Shown: positions 49,274-61,540, counted from the first letter of the stretch. The stretch: 64,000 nt of DNA from Kitasatospora sp. SUK 42 (GCF_015776785.2 NZ_LFMD02000003.1:1396330-1460329); one strand, 5' to 3'. The notes: generated by a model from the sequence alone, not told the origin. Program-made: numbers and translations.

Positions 49274-50440
49274 TCACGCGCCCTGGTCGGGGACCGGGAT
49301 CGGGCGCTTCTCGATCGCCGCCGCCATGATCTCCGGGAAGGCGTCCGGGGTGCAGGCGAAGGCCGGCGCGCCGAGCGCGGCCAGGGCGGCCGCGTGGGCG
49401 TGGTCGTACGCCGGCGCACCTTCGTCGGAGAGCGCCAGCAGCGCGATGAACTGGACGCCGGCCGCCTTCATCGCGGCGACCCGCCTCAGCATGCCGTCCC
49501 GGACGCCGCCCTCGTAGAGGTCGCTGATCAGCACCACGATGGTCTCGGAGGGCCGGGTGATCTTCGACTGGCAGTAGGCGAGCGCGCGGTTGATGTCGGT
49601 ACCGCCGCCGAGCCGGGTGGCGAACAGGACGTCCACCGGGTCGGTGAGCTGCTCGGTGAGGTCGACCACCGAGGTGTCGAAGACGACCAGCCGGGTGTCC
49701 AGGGTGCGCATCGAGGCCAGCACCGCGCCGAAGACCGCCGAGTGGACGACCGAGGGCGCCATCGAGCCGGACTGGTCGATGCAGAGGATGACGTCCTTCT
49801 TCACCGCGCGCTGGGCGCGGGCGTAACCAACCAGCCGCTCCGGGACGACGGTGCCGTGCTCGGGCAGGTGGTTCTTCAGGTTGGCCCGGATCGTGCGGTC
49901 CCAGTCGATGTCGCGGTGGCGGGGGCGGTTCACCCTGGCGCTGCGGTCGAGGGCGCCGCCCAGGGTGGCCCTGGTCCGGTCGGCGAGCCGCCGCTCCAGG
50001 TCGGCGACCACCTTGCCGACCACGGCCCGGGCGGTCTCCCGGGTGGTCTCGGGCAGTGCGTGCTTGAGCGACAGCAGGGTGCCGACCAGGTGCACGTCCG
50101 GTTCGACGGCCTCCAGCATCTCCGGCTCCAGCAGCAGCCGGTCCAGGCCGAGCCGGGTGATCGCGTCCTGCTGCATCAACTGGACGACGGTGGAGGGGAA
50201 GTACTCGCGGATGTCGCCCAGCCAACGGGCCACCTGCGGGGCGGAGCCGCCGAGCCCGGCGCTGCGGCGCCCGCCGCGCGCCGGACGGGCCCCCTCCTCG
50301 GGGGCGCCCCGGTAGAGCGCGGCGAGGGCGCCGTCCATCGCGGCGTCGCGGCCGCGCAGGGTGCAGCCGGTCCTGTCGGCCTCGCCTCCGAGCACCAGGC
50401 GCCAGCGGCGCAGCCGCTCGTCGGTGGTGGTCGCTGCCAT
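49274..50440 (-). CDS. VWA domain-containing protein
   Basis: A 388-residue cytoplasmic protein. The C-terminal half is a von Willebrand factor A domain with an intact MIDAS metal site: DVILCIDQSGSMAPS, the Thr in LGGGTDINRAL, and the Asp in VVLISDLYEGG. The N-terminal half is helical, with a conserved VARWLGDIREYFPSTVVQLM. VWA proteins act with MoxR ATPases as co-chaperones or metal-insertion partners; here it is last in a minus-strand operon after MoxR and DUF5682. AAGGAG precedes the ATG at 50440. Confidence 0.9.
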   Translation of the reverse strand: MAATTTDERLRRWRLVLGGEADRTGCTLRGRDAAMDGALAALYRGAPEEGARPARGGRRSAGLGGSAPQVARWLGDIREYFPSTVVQLMQQDAITRLGLDRLLLEPEMLEAVEPDVHLVGTLLSLKHALPETTRETARAVVGKVVADLERRLADRTRATLGGALDRSARVNRPRHRDIDWDRTIRANLKNHLPEHGTVVPERLVGYARAQRAVKKDVILCIDQSGSMAPSVVHSAVFGAVLASMRTLDTRLVVFDTSVVDLTEQLTDPVDVLFATRLGGGTDINRALAYCQSKITRPSETIVVLISDLYEGGVRDGMLRRVAAMKAAGVQFIALLALSDEGAPAYDHAHAAALAALGAPAFACTPDAFPEIMAAAIEKRPIPVPDQGA

Positions 50441-50463
50441 CTCGTCCTCTCCTTCGGGGGTTT

Positions 50464-50547
50464 CGGGTGTCGTGGCGGTTCGGGTGTCGCTGCGGCTCGG
50501 GTGTCGCGGCGGCTCCGGTGTCGCTGCGGCTCGGGTGTCGCCGTGGT

Positions 50548-50560
<13 letters not shown>
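50464..50560. repeat. 17-base tandem repeat between DUF5682 and VWA genes
   Basis: Copies start at 50464, 50481, 50498, 50515, 50532 and (partial) 50549, with consensus CGGGTGTCGCTGCGGCT. They fill nearly the whole intergenic gap and run a few bases into the DUF5682 stop region. The period is not a multiple of three, so this is not a coding repeat. Confidence 0.8.
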
Positions 50561-52889
<2,329 letters not shown>

Positions 52890-52893
<4 letters not shown>

Positions 52894-53972
52894 GCGCCCA
52901 CCTCACGGGCGGCCCGGTAGAAGTCCTTCCAGCCGTCGCGCTCGCGCACCACCCCTTCGACGTACTCGCGCCACACCGCCTGGTCCGCGACCGGGTCGCG
53001 GACGACCGCGCCGAGGATGCCGGACGTCACGTCCCCGGCGCGCAGCACTCCGTCGCCGAAGTGGGTGGCCAGCGCCAGGCCGTTGGTCACCACCGATATC
53101 GCCTCGGCGGTGGAGAGGGTGCCGCTCGGGGTCTTGACCTTCGTCCGGCCGTCCGTCGTGATTCCGGCCCGCAGCTCGCGGAAGACGGTGACCACCCGCC
53201 TGATCTCCTCGGCGCCGCCGGGCAGTTCGGGCAGGTCGAGGGAGCGGCCGAGCTGGTTGACCCGGCGGGTGACGATGTCGACCTCCTCGTCCAGCGAGCC
53301 CGGCAGCGGCAGCACCACGGTGTTGAACCGGCGGCGCAGCGCGCTGGACAGCTCGTTGACGCCACGGTCGCGGTCGTTGGCGGTGGCGATCACGTTGAAG
53401 CCGCGCACGGCCTGCGTCTCGGAGCCCAACTCCGGTATCGGCAAGGTCTTCTCGGACAGGATGGTGATCAGACTGTCCTGCACGTCGGCCGGGATCCGGG
53501 TCAGCTCCTCGACCCGGGCGATCTTGCCGTCGGCCATCGCCCGCATCAGCGGCGAGGGCACCAGGGCGTCCCGGCTGGGGCCCTGGGTGAGCAGTCGGGC
53601 GTAGTTCCACCCGTACCGGACGGCCTCCTCGGGCGTGCCGGCGGTGCCCTGCACCAGCATCGTGGAGTCGCCGCTGATCGCCGCCGCCAGGTGCTCGGAC
53701 ACCCAGGTCTTCGCGGTGCCGGGCACGCCGAGCAGCAGCAGCGCGCGGTCCGTCGCCAGGGTGGTGACGGCGACCTCCACCACCCGGCGCGGGCCGATGT
53801 ACTTGGGGGTGATCCGGGTGCCGTCGGGCAGTTCGCCGCCGAGCAGGTAGGTCGCCACGGCCCACGGCGAGAGCTTCCAGCGCTCGGGGCGCGGACGGTC
53901 GTCCTGCGCGGCCAGCGCGGCCAGTTCACCGGCGAACGCGTCCTCGGCGTGCTGCCGCAGAACGTCGGTCAT
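52890..53972 (-). CDS. MoxR-like AAA+ ATPase
   Basis: A 360-residue AAA+ ATPase. Walker A is LLLGVPGTAKTWVSEHLAAA, Walker B KIARVEELTRIPADVQDSL (with Glu in place of the usual Asp/Glu pair), sensor 1 FNVIATANDRDRG and the Arg finger region SSALRRRFNTVVLPLP. MoxR ATPases remodel or activate client proteins together with VWA partners. It heads the operon MoxR-DUF5682-VWA. AAGGAG precedes the ATG at 53972. The divergent SWIM protein gene begins 179 bases away. Confidence 0.92.
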
Positions 53973-54138
53973 GGGGGCTCCTTCGGGTCGGCCGCCGGGG
54001 GCACGGGTGCCCTGGCGACAGGGTGATCGGGGGGAGCCAGGTCGGCGTCCCGGCCTGTGGGAACCACCTTGCAACGCCCCACTGACAACGCCCGGCGGGT
54101 CGACGGACGGACGGTCGGTCAGTGTCAGTGGTGCCGCC

Positions 54139-54144
54139 TACGGT
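54139..54144 (+). promoter_or_regulatory. -10 element of a leaderless promoter
   Basis: TACGGT ends seven bases before the ATG of the SWIM gene and no ribosome binding site precedes the ATG. GTCAGTGTCAGTG just upstream may contain the -35. Confidence 0.45.
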
Positions 54145-54151
54145 CGGTCGC

Positions 54152-55450
54152 ATGGAGGAACGCTGGAGCACCGAACACGTCCTGTCCCTGGCACCTGACG
54201 CCACGTCGCAGAAGGCGGCGGGCAAGCTCTCCTCGCCCGCGCCCTGGTCCGGGACGGGCACCGACGGCGCCGCCCTGTGGGGCGAGTGCCGGGGCAGCGG
54301 CCGTACGCCGTACCGCACCGTGATCGAACTCGCCACGCCCGCCTACCAGTGCAGCTGCCCCAGCCGGAAGTTCCCGTGCAAGCACGCGCTCGGGCTCCTC
54401 CTGCTGTGGAGCGGCTCCCCCGAGGCCGTGCCGTCCGGGGAGCCCGCCGACTGGGCGGCCGACTGGCTCAAGGCCCGTCAGGAGCGTGCCGAGAAGCCCG
54501 CGGCCGCCCCGGTCGACCCGGAGGCCGCCCGCCGACGGGCCGAGAAGCGCGGGGCCCGGGTCGCGGCCGGCGCGGCCGAGCTGCGGCTGCGGCTCGCCGA
54601 CCGGGTCAGGCACGGCCTGGCCGACCAGTCCACCGCCGGGCCCTGGGAGGAGGTCGCCGCCCGCATGGTCGACGCGCAGGCCCCCGGCCTGGCCACCCGG
54701 GTCCGGGAGCTCGACGCCCTGCCGCAGGAGCGGCTGCTGGAGGAGTACGCGATGCTGCACCTGCTGGCCACCGCCGCCACCCGGGTCGACGAGCTGCCGC
54801 CCGAGCTGGCCGCCACCGTCCGCGCCCGGGTCGGCTACACCCTCGACAACGCCGACGTGCTGGCCGGGCCCACCGTACGGGACCGCTGGCTGGTGCTCGG
54901 CAGCCGCGACACTTCGGACGACCGCCTCACCACCCGCCGGGTCTGGCTGCGCGGCGCCAAGACCGGCCGCCCCGCCCTACTGCTCGCCTTCGGCCGCCCC
55001 GGCCAGGCCCCCGACCTCGCCCTGCCCACCGGCCACCTGCTGGAGGCCGAACTCGCCTACCACCCCGGCGCCCGCCCGCTGCGCGCCGCCCTCGGCCGCC
55101 GCTACGGCGCCCCCGAGCCCGCGCCGGCCGGCCCGCCCGCCGGGCTCACCGTCGCCGAGGCGGTGGCCGGGTACGGCACCGCCGTGGCCGACGACCCGTG
55201 GCTGGACAGCTGGCCGACCGTGCTCACCGGCGTCGTCCCGGTCCACACCCCGGACGGCTGGTACCTGACGGACGGCCACCACACCGTGCCGGTGCGCGCC
55301 TCGGCCGTGCCGGAGGCGGCGCTGTGGCGGCTGACGGCCGTCTCCACCGGCCGCCCGCTGACCGTCTTCGGCGAGTACGGCCACCAGGGCTTCGCCCCGG
55401 TCACCGCCTGGACCGCCGAACACCGCCCGGTCGGCCTCACCACCCCCTGA
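54152..55450 (+). CDS. SWIM zinc-finger protein
   Basis: A 432-residue protein with an N-terminal SWIM zinc finger, CSCPSRKFPCKHALGLLLLW (CxCxnCxH), around residues 70-90, which may bind DNA or protein. The remainder is Ala/Arg-rich and helical, followed by a beta-rich C-terminal domain (WYLTDGHHTVPVRASAVPEA, GRPLTVFGEYGHQGFAPVTA). It is divergent from the MoxR operon and precedes the DUF5691 gene, the same partners I recall from other actinobacterial clusters. Function unknown. Confidence 0.88.
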   Translation: MEERWSTEHVLSLAPDATSQKAAGKLSSPAPWSGTGTDGAALWGECRGSGRTPYRTVIELATPAYQCSCPSRKFPCKHALGLLLLWSGSPEAVPSGEPADWAADWLKARQERAEKPAAAPVDPEAARRRAEKRGARVAAGAAELRLRLADRVRHGLADQSTAGPWEEVAARMVDAQAPGLATRVRELDALPQERLLEEYAMLHLLATAATRVDELPPELAATVRARVGYTLDNADVLAGPTVRDRWLVLGSRDTSDDRLTTRRVWLRGAKTGRPALLLAFGRPGQAPDLALPTGHLLEAELAYHPGARPLRAALGRRYGAPEPAPAGPPAGLTVAEAVAGYGTAVADDPWLDSWPTVLTGVVPVHTPDGWYLTDGHHTVPVRASAVPEAALWRLTAVSTGRPLTVFGEYGHQGFAPVTAWTAEHRPVGLTTP

Positions 55451-55596
55451 GGAGTGCCCTGCGGATCTTCGCCGGGCCCGCGACGCTCCCCCGGCCTTCG
55501 GGCGGGAGGCGCCCCCGTCCTCCGCCTCGCGATGCCCGCACCCTGACGCCGCGACCTGATCCGACAAGACCCACAAGACACTCCCGAGGAGCGAGA

Positions 55597-57216
55597 ATGA
55601 CGATCACCCAGGACCCGTGGGACACCCTGCGGACCAGCGCCCTGCTCGGCACCGACCGCCGCCCGCTCCCGGCCACCGCCCTGCCGCTCGCCGACGCCGT
55701 GGACCCGTCCGACCCGGCCACCGCCCTGCTGGAGCTGGCCGCCCTGGCCGCCGTCCGCCGCCGGGCCGGTGCACTGCCCGTACCGGCCGCCGAGCCGCCC
55801 GGCCCGCCCGCGCCCGAGGACCCGCGCCCGGAGCTGCCGGAGGCCGCCGCCCGCCGGCTCGCCGTACTGCTGACCGGCCGCAGCGGCGGCAGCGGCGGCG
55901 GAACCCTGGCCAACCTGGCCGAGCTGCTGCCCCAGTGGCTCGCCACCGCCCGCGCCCGGGGCCTGCGGCCGCCCGCCGCACTGGTGCCCGGCCTGCTCGA
56001 CGCCGCCCGCGCGCGCAGCGAACTGCGGCCCGACACCGTCGCGTTGGCCGGCCCGCTGGGCCGCTGGCTGGCCGAGCGGAACCCGGACTGGCGGTTCGTG
56101 CTGCGCACCACCGCCCCCGAGCCCGCCCCGCCGGCCTCGTCGACGGAGCAGCCGGACGACACCGCCGACCACCGGCCGTGGCACGAGGGCCTGTTCGCCG
56201 AGCGGGTCACCCACCTCACCCTGCTGCGGCGCCGCGACCCGGCCGCCGGACTGGAGCTGCTGCGCGGCACCTGGTCCACCGAGCGCGCCGAGGACCGGCT
56301 GCTCTTCCTGGACGCCCTGCAGGACGGCCTCTCCCCCGCCGACGAGCCCTTCCTGGAGGCCGCCCTGGCCGACCGCAGCAAGAACGTCCGCGCCACCGCC
56401 GCCGAACTGCTCTCCACCCTGCCCGGCTCGGCCCTCGCGGAGCGGATGGCCGAGCGGGCGCGGGCCGCCGTCCGGCTCGCCGACGGCGGCACCCATCTGC
56501 TGGTCACCCCGCCCGCCGAGTGCGACGAACGGATGCAGCGCGACGGCATCACGCCCAAGTCCCCCACCGGGCGCGGCGAACGGGCCTGGTGGTTCGGCGA
56601 GGTGGTGGCCGCCGCACCGCTCGCGCTCTGGCGGCGGAGCACCGGCCTGACGCCCGAGCAGCTGCTCGGGCTGCGGGTCGGCGACAGCGTGGACGAGACC
56701 AGCAGCAGCTGGACCGACGACCTGCGCGAGGCCTGGGCGCGCGCCGCCGTCCGCCAGCACGACGCCGACTGGGCCCGGGCATTGCTCGGCCCGGCCCCGG
56801 CGCCGCCCGCCCGCGGCGCCGGCCGGGCCCGCTCCCCGCGGGTCACCGGCGCCCCGGCGAAGCTGCTGGCCGTCCTCCCACCGGAGGAGCGGGCCGTCTG
56901 GACGGCCGCCTTCATCGAGGTGCACGGCCTGGGCGAGGCCTTCCAGCTGCTGGGCGCCTGCGCCACCCCGTGGACGCCGCCGCTGTCCACCGCCGTGGTG
57001 GCGGCACTGGCCCGGGCCGCCGCGTCCGGCGCGTACCCGTGGAGCCACAGCGGGGTGCTCGGGATGACGGAACGCGCGCTCGCCCCGGAGACGGCCGCCG
57101 CCGTCGAGGAGCTGGCCGCCGGGGCCGCCCCCGACTCCGCCTGGTCGGAGACCTTCGCCCGGCTGGCCGGGACGCTCCGCTTCCGGGCCGCGATGCTCGC
57201 CGAACTGGCCGGCTGA
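55597..57216 (+). CDS. DUF5691 family protein
   Basis: A 539-residue protein of unknown function. The N-terminus TITQDPWDTLRTSALLGTDR is typical of DUF5691. The body is helical and repeat-like (LLEAALADRSKNVRATAAEL resembles a HEAT repeat), followed by SWIM-partner-type blocks such as RAWWFGEVVAAAPLALW and TPEQLLGLRV. GAGGAGCGAGA precedes the ATG. It follows the SWIM gene by 146 bases on the same strand. Confidence 0.87.
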   Translation: MTITQDPWDTLRTSALLGTDRRPLPATALPLADAVDPSDPATALLELAALAAVRRRAGALPVPAAEPPGPPAPEDPRPELPEAAARRLAVLLTGRSGGSGGGTLANLAELLPQWLATARARGLRPPAALVPGLLDAARARSELRPDTVALAGPLGRWLAERNPDWRFVLRTTAPEPAPPASSTEQPDDTADHRPWHEGLFAERVTHLTLLRRRDPAAGLELLRGTWSTERAEDRLLFLDALQDGLSPADEPFLEAALADRSKNVRATAAELLSTLPGSALAERMAERARAAVRLADGGTHLLVTPPAECDERMQRDGITPKSPTGRGERAWWFGEVVAAAPLALWRRSTGLTPEQLLGLRVGDSVDETSSSWTDDLREAWARAAVRQHDADWARALLGPAPAPPARGAGRARSPRVTGAPAKLLAVLPPEERAVWTAAFIEVHGLGEAFQLLGACATPWTPPLSTAVVAALARAAASGAYPWSHSGVLGMTERALAPETAAAVEELAAGAAPDSAWSETFARLAGTLRFRAAMLAELAG

Positions 57217-57262
57217 GGACGGCGGAACGGGCCTGGTACAGCGGAAGGGGCCGGGAACGACG

Positions 57263-57295
57263 GAGCGGGCCGGTCCACGCCGGACCGGCCCGCTC
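57263..57295. terminator. Bidirectional terminator
   Basis: GAGCGGGCCGGTCC (57263-57276) pairs exactly with 57282-57295 between the convergent DUF5691 gene and the B12-binding subunit gene. Confidence 0.8.
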
Positions 57296-57308
57296 GAACA
57301 CCGTCGGA

Positions 57309-57713
57309 TCAGCTGGCCCGCAGGTTGGCCTCGACCCACGCCACCACGTCCCGGGTGGGCGTGCCCGGGGTGAAGATGTCCGCGACGCCCATCGCCTTGA
57401 GCTCGGCGATGTCCTCGTCCGGGATGATCCCGCCGCAGAAGACCTTGATGTCCGCCGCGTCGCGCTCCCTGAGCAGCTCCAGCACCCGCGCGCACAGCGT
57501 CATGTGGGCGCCGGAGAGGATCGACAGCCCGATGCCGTCCGCGTCCTCCTGGATCGCGGTGTCGACCACCTGCTCGGGCGTCTGGTGCAGCCCGGTGTAG
57601 ATGACCTCCATACCGGCGTCGCGCAGGGCGCGCGCGATCACCTTGGCGCCACGGTCGTGACCGTCGAGCCCCGGCTTGGCGACCACCACACGGATCGGCC
57701 CCGACACACTCAT
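57309..57713 (-). CDS. Cobalamin-binding small subunit of an acyl-CoA mutase (IcmB-like)
   Basis: A 134-residue B12-binding domain protein. [20 protein letters not shown] contains DxHxxG, whose His replaces dimethylbenzimidazole as the lower cobalt ligand; [10 protein letters not shown] and [12 protein letters not shown] are the further loops around the nucleotide tail. It works with a separate catalytic subunit such as IcmA or, possibly, the mutase encoded at 13821-15419. The ATG at 57713 has AGGAGG at five bases; longer starts are unlikely. No large subunit is adjacent. Confidence 0.93.
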   Translation of the reverse strand: MSVSGPIRVVVAKPGLDGHDRGAKVIARALRDAGMEVIYTGLHQTPEQVVDTAIQEDADGIGLSILSGAHMTLCARVLELLRERDAADIKVFCGGIIPDEDIAELKAMGVADIFTPGTPTRDVVAWVEANLRAS

Positions 57714-58040
57714 CACTGCCTCCTGGACCTCGTCGTCCACTCCGACCGGACCTCGTGGGCCCACGGGTGCGGTTAACGCTCGATAACCAACCAACCTGAG
57801 GGGAGATTAGCGCCACCCGGCCCGGTTGACCGTGCCACCCCCGAAGAGGAGGGCAAAGTCACAGCCCCAGGCCTTGCTACCAGCGGGTATACCCCTCTCC
57901 CGCGCAACCTCCGCACAGACCCCCCGACCGCCCCCTTGACAACCGGAGGTTTTTCCGGGGCGTCGGCCTTGCGGCTACAGTCACGGCTGTTTTCCCTCGC
58001 CCGACGACGCGCCCGAGGCCCACCGAGGAGGCAGCCCCCG
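57714..58040. other. 327-base divergent region before the M23 peptidase gene
   Basis: No gene. It contains a perfect GGGTATACCC palindrome at 57885-57894, TTGACA at 57936-57941, a small hairpin CCGGA-N5-TTCCGG around 57943, and TACAGT at 57976-57981 as a -10 candidate about 60 bases before the start. I see no recognisable cyclic-di-AMP riboswitch, which some M23 peptidase genes of the group carry. Confidence 0.45.
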
Positions 58041-58853
58041 ATGGCTCCCGAAGCAGCCGCCCGTCCGACCCGTGCCGAGCTGCGCCTCGCCGCCCGCGAG
58101 CAGTCCCGCGCCCAGCGCCGGGGCGCCGCCAAGGCGGCCACCCGCACCGCGCTGCTGCGGGTGGCGCTCCCGTCGGTGGCCGCGCTCGGGGTCGCCGCGG
58201 CGGCGGCCGTGTCGGTGCAGGGGCAGACGGACCAGCAGCACGCCGAGGCCGCCGGCCGGGCACCGCGGAGCGCGCCCGACTCCCCGGACGGCGCGACCGC
58301 CCGGCAGGCGGCCACCCAGGCCCTGGCGGGCGGCGACCAGACCCAGGCCTCGCGCGGCGACACCCGCCAGCCGCTGGCCGGCACCCAGCCCACCGACGCC
58401 CCGGGCGCCCAGCCGACCGCCACCCCGACGGCGCAGCCGACCGTCGAGCCGGCCAAGCCCAAGGTGGTCATGCCGGTCGCCCGGCACGGCCTCGGCGAAC
58501 TGTTCGGCGAGGCCGGCACCCACTGGGCGAACCGGCACACCGGCATCGACTTCCCGGTGGACGGCGGCTCCGAGGTCTACGCCGTCGCCGACGGCACGAT
58601 CCGCACCCAGTGGAACCCGTTCTACGGCTACATGTCGATACTGAAGATGGACGACGGCACCGAGGCCTGGTTCTGCCACCTGCGGGCGTACAAGGTGCGC
58701 AAGGGCCCGGTGAAGCAGGGCGACGTGATCGCCTTCGTCGGCAGCAGCGGCAACAGCACCGGCCCGCACCTGCACTTCGAGATCCGCCCGCAGGGCAGCG
58801 GACCGGTCGACCCGCTGCCCTGGCTCCTCGCGAACGGACTGGACCCCCGTTAG
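58041..58853 (+). CDS. M23 family metallopeptidase
   Basis: Peptidoglycan endopeptidase-like protein, 270 residues. A basic cytoplasmic start is followed by one hydrophobic segment (LPSVAALGVAAAAAVSVQ), a Pro/Gln/Thr-rich linker of about 80 residues, and a C-terminal LytM domain. Zinc ligands are visible in HTGIDFPV (HxxxD) and GPHLHFEI (HxH). The enzyme would act outside the membrane, cutting peptide cross-links. GAGGAGG precedes the ATG at 58041. Confidence 0.92.
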   Translation: MAPEAAARPTRAELRLAAREQSRAQRRGAAKAATRTALLRVALPSVAALGVAAAAAVSVQGQTDQQHAEAAGRAPRSAPDSPDGATARQAATQALAGGDQTQASRGDTRQPLAGTQPTDAPGAQPTATPTAQPTVEPAKPKVVMPVARHGLGELFGEAGTHWANRHTGIDFPVDGGSEVYAVADGTIRTQWNPFYGYMSILKMDDGTEAWFCHLRAYKVRKGPVKQGDVIAFVGSSGNSTGPHLHFEIRPQGSGPVDPLPWLLANGLDPR

Positions 58854-58874
58854 GGCCTGCCCGCCAGGAACCCG

Positions 58875-61508
58875 CTAGAGCTTCTCCACCGGGGCGTACC
58901 GCAGCAGCAACTGCTTGCGCCCCTCGGCACCGAAGTCGACCGTGGCCTGCGCCCGGTCGCCGGCGCCGGTGACGGCCACCACCGTGCCCAGCCCGAAGCT
59001 GTCGTGGGTGACCCGGTCGCCGACCGCGAGCGAGGCGACCTCGCGCTCCACGACCCTGCCCGCGCGCCGCGCCGACTGGCCCCAGCCCGCCTTCGGCGAG
59101 GCCGAGGAGGAGCCGGAGCCCGAGCCGAACGAGGAGGAGCGCGAACTCCCGCCCCCGGACGAGGACTTGCCCCAGGAGGAGCCCGAGGAGAAGCCCCGCT
59201 GGACCGGCGCCTGCGCCGCCCCCGTCCGCTTCCACTCGACCAGCGTCTCCGGGATCTCCTCCAGGAAGCGCGAGGCCGGGTTGTAGGCCGGCTGCCCCCA
59301 GGCGCTGCGCAGCACCGAGCGGGTCAGGTACAGCCGCTCGCGGGCCCGGGTGAGCCCCACGTACGCGAGCCGGCGCTCCTCCTCCAGCTCCTTGACCTGG
59401 TTGAGCGCCCGCATGTGCGGGAAGATCCCGTCCTCCATGCCGGTCAGGAAGACCACCGGGAACTCCAGGCCCTTGGCGGTGTGCAGGGTCATCATCGTGA
59501 TGACGCCCTGCCCCTCCTCGTCCTCGTCCGGGATCTGGTCGGAGTCGGCGACCAGCGCGACCCGCTCCAGGAAGTCGGCCAGCGAACCGACCGGCGGCGT
59601 GCCCTCCTCCCCGGCGTCCGGCCGCTCGCCCGGGTCCTGCTCGTACTCAAGGGCGACGGACGCGAGCTCCTGGAGGTTCTCCACCCGGGTCTCGTCCTGC
59701 GGGTCGGTGGAGGACTGGAGCTCGGCCAGGTACCCCGTCTCCTCCAGGACGGCCTCCAGCACCGCCGCCGGGCCCGCGCCCGACTCGACGACCTGGCGCA
59801 GCCCGGCCATCAGGGTGTTGAACTTCCGGACCGCGTTGGCCGAGCGCGCGGCCATCCCGTACGCCTCGTCCACCCGAACCAGCGCCTGGGCGAAGGAGAT
59901 CCGCTCCCGCGCGGCCAGCGCGTCGATCATCGCCTCGGCCCGGTCGCCGATGCCCCGCTTGGGCACGTTGAGGATCCGGCGCAGCGGCACGGTGTCCTCC
60001 GGGTTGGAGAGCACCCGCAGGTAGGCCAGGACGTCCCGGACCTCCTTGCGCTCGTAGAAGCGCACCCCGCCGACCACCTTGTACGGCAGACCGACCCGGA
60101 TGAACACCTCCTCGAACACCCGGGACTGGGCGTTGGTGCGGTAGAAGATCGCGACGTCGCCGGGCTTGGCCTCGCCCTTGTCGGTGAGCCGGTCGATCTC
60201 GTCGGCGATGAACTGGGCCTCGCCGTGCTCGTCGTCCGCGACGTAGCCGATCACCTTCTCGCCGTGCTCGCCGGCCGTCCAGAGCTTCTTCTCGCGGCGG
60301 TTGGCGTTGCGCTCGATGACGGCGTTGGCGGCGCTCAGGATGGTCTGCGTGGAGCGGTAGTTCTGCTCCAGCAGGATCGTGGTCGCGTTCGGGTAGTCCT
60401 CCTCGAACTGGAGGATGTTGCGGATGGTCGCGCCGCGGAAGGCGTAGATCGACTGGTCCGCGTCACCGACCACGCACAGCTCGGCCGGCGGCACCTCGGC
60501 CAGGCGCCCGGCCGCCGGGTTCACGAAGTCGCCGTCCGCGGTGCGCTTCGGCGCGGCCGCGACGGACCCCCCGCTCAGCTCCCGCACCAGCATGTACTGG
60601 GCGTGGTTGGTGTCCTGGTACTCGTCGACCAGGATGTGCCGGAACCGGCGCCGGTAGTGCTCGGCGACGTCGGGGAAGGCCTGCAGCAGGTTCACCGTCG
60701 TCATGATGATGTCGTCGAAGTCCAGCGCGTTGGCCTCGCGCAGCCGCCGCTGGTACAGCGCGTACGCCTCGGCGAGCTTCTTCTCCATCGGGTTGGCGGC
60801 CTGGTCGGCGAAGGTCTCCTCGTCGATCAGCTCGTTCTTGAGGTTGCTGATCTTCGCCGTGAAGGACTTCGGCGGGAACTGCTTCGGGTCCAGGTCGAGG
60901 TCCCGGCAGACCAGCGACATCAGCCGCTGCGAGTCGGCCGAGTCGTAGATCGAGAAGCTGGAGGTGAAGCCCAGCTGCTTGGACTCCCGGCGCAGGATCC
61001 GCACGCAGGCGCTGTGGAAGGTGGACACCCACATCGCCCGGGCGCGCGGGCCGACCAGCGCCTCGACGCGCTCGCGCATCTCGCCGGCCGCCTTGTTGGT
61101 GAAGGTGATCGCCAGGATCTCGCCCGGCTGCACGCCGCGGGCGCCCAGCAGGTGGGCGATCCGGTGGGTCAGCACCCGGGTCTTGCCGGAGCCGGCGCCG
61201 GCGACGATCAGCAGCGGCGAGCCGGCGTGCAGCACCGCCTCGCGCTGCGGGTCGTTCATCCCCTCCAGCAGCTGTGCCGGATCCACCACGGTACGGGCGG
61301 CGCCGTTGCGGTGCCAGGCGTCCCGCTCGGTCTCGGCGGCGTGGTCGGTCTGGAACAGCCCGTCCGGGATGGCCTCCTCGTACGCGTCGTACGGAACGTC
61401 GTCCTCGTACGGCGGAGGCTCCTCGTCGATGGGCGCGGCGGGCTGCTTCGACCCGGCGGCTGGTGCCTCGAAACCGGGGAGCGGAAGGTCGTCAAAGAGG
61501 CTACTCAT
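58875..61508 (-). CDS. pcrA: ATP-dependent DNA helicase PcrA/UvrD
   Basis: Superfamily 1A 3'-5' helicase for repair and replication restart, 877 residues. Motifs: LLIVAGAGSGKTRVLTHRIA (I), ILAITFTNKAAGEMRERV (Ia), HILVDEYQDTNHAQY (II), CVVGDADQSIYAFRGA (III), LLEQNYRST (IV), MTLHTAKGLEFPVVFLTGME (V) and YVGLTRARERLYLTR (VI). An acidic N-terminal extension of about 70 residues, a Ser/Gly-rich linker and a C-terminal Tudor-like domain (LAVGDRVTHDSFGLGTVVAV) typical of actinobacterial PcrA flank the core. TAGACT ten bases before the ATG suggests a very short leader. Confidence 0.95.
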   Translation of the reverse strand: MSSLFDDLPLPGFEAPAAGSKQPAAPIDEEPPPYEDDVPYDAYEEAIPDGLFQTDHAAETERDAWHRNGAARTVVDPAQLLEGMNDPQREAVLHAGSPLLIVAGAGSGKTRVLTHRIAHLLGARGVQPGEILAITFTNKAAGEMRERVEALVGPRARAMWVSTFHSACVRILRRESKQLGFTSSFSIYDSADSQRLMSLVCRDLDLDPKQFPPKSFTAKISNLKNELIDEETFADQAANPMEKKLAEAYALYQRRLREANALDFDDIIMTTVNLLQAFPDVAEHYRRRFRHILVDEYQDTNHAQYMLVRELSGGSVAAAPKRTADGDFVNPAAGRLAEVPPAELCVVGDADQSIYAFRGATIRNILQFEEDYPNATTILLEQNYRSTQTILSAANAVIERNANRREKKLWTAGEHGEKVIGYVADDEHGEAQFIADEIDRLTDKGEAKPGDVAIFYRTNAQSRVFEEVFIRVGLPYKVVGGVRFYERKEVRDVLAYLRVLSNPEDTVPLRRILNVPKRGIGDRAEAMIDALAARERISFAQALVRVDEAYGMAARSANAVRKFNTLMAGLRQVVESGAGPAAVLEAVLEETGYLAELQSSTDPQDETRVENLQELASVALEYEQDPGERPDAGEEGTPPVGSLADFLERVALVADSDQIPDEDEEGQGVITMMTLHTAKGLEFPVVFLTGMEDGIFPHMRALNQVKELEEERRLAYVGLTRARERLYLTRSVLRSAWGQPAYNPASRFLEEIPETLVEWKRTGAAQAPVQRGFSSGSSWGKSSSGGGSSRSSSFGSGSGSSSASPKAGWGQSARRAGRVVEREVASLAVGDRVTHDSFGLGTVVAVTGAGDRAQATVDFGAEGRKQLLLRYAPVEKL

Positions 61509-61540
61509 GGCAATGACGAGTCTATGGCCACCCACGGACA

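Noticed and set aside
57936-57941. TTGACA as the -35 of the M23 peptidase promoter
   Set aside because: The only acceptable -10 downstream, TACAGT, is 34 bases away, far beyond normal spacing, and no hexamer fits at 16-19 bases.
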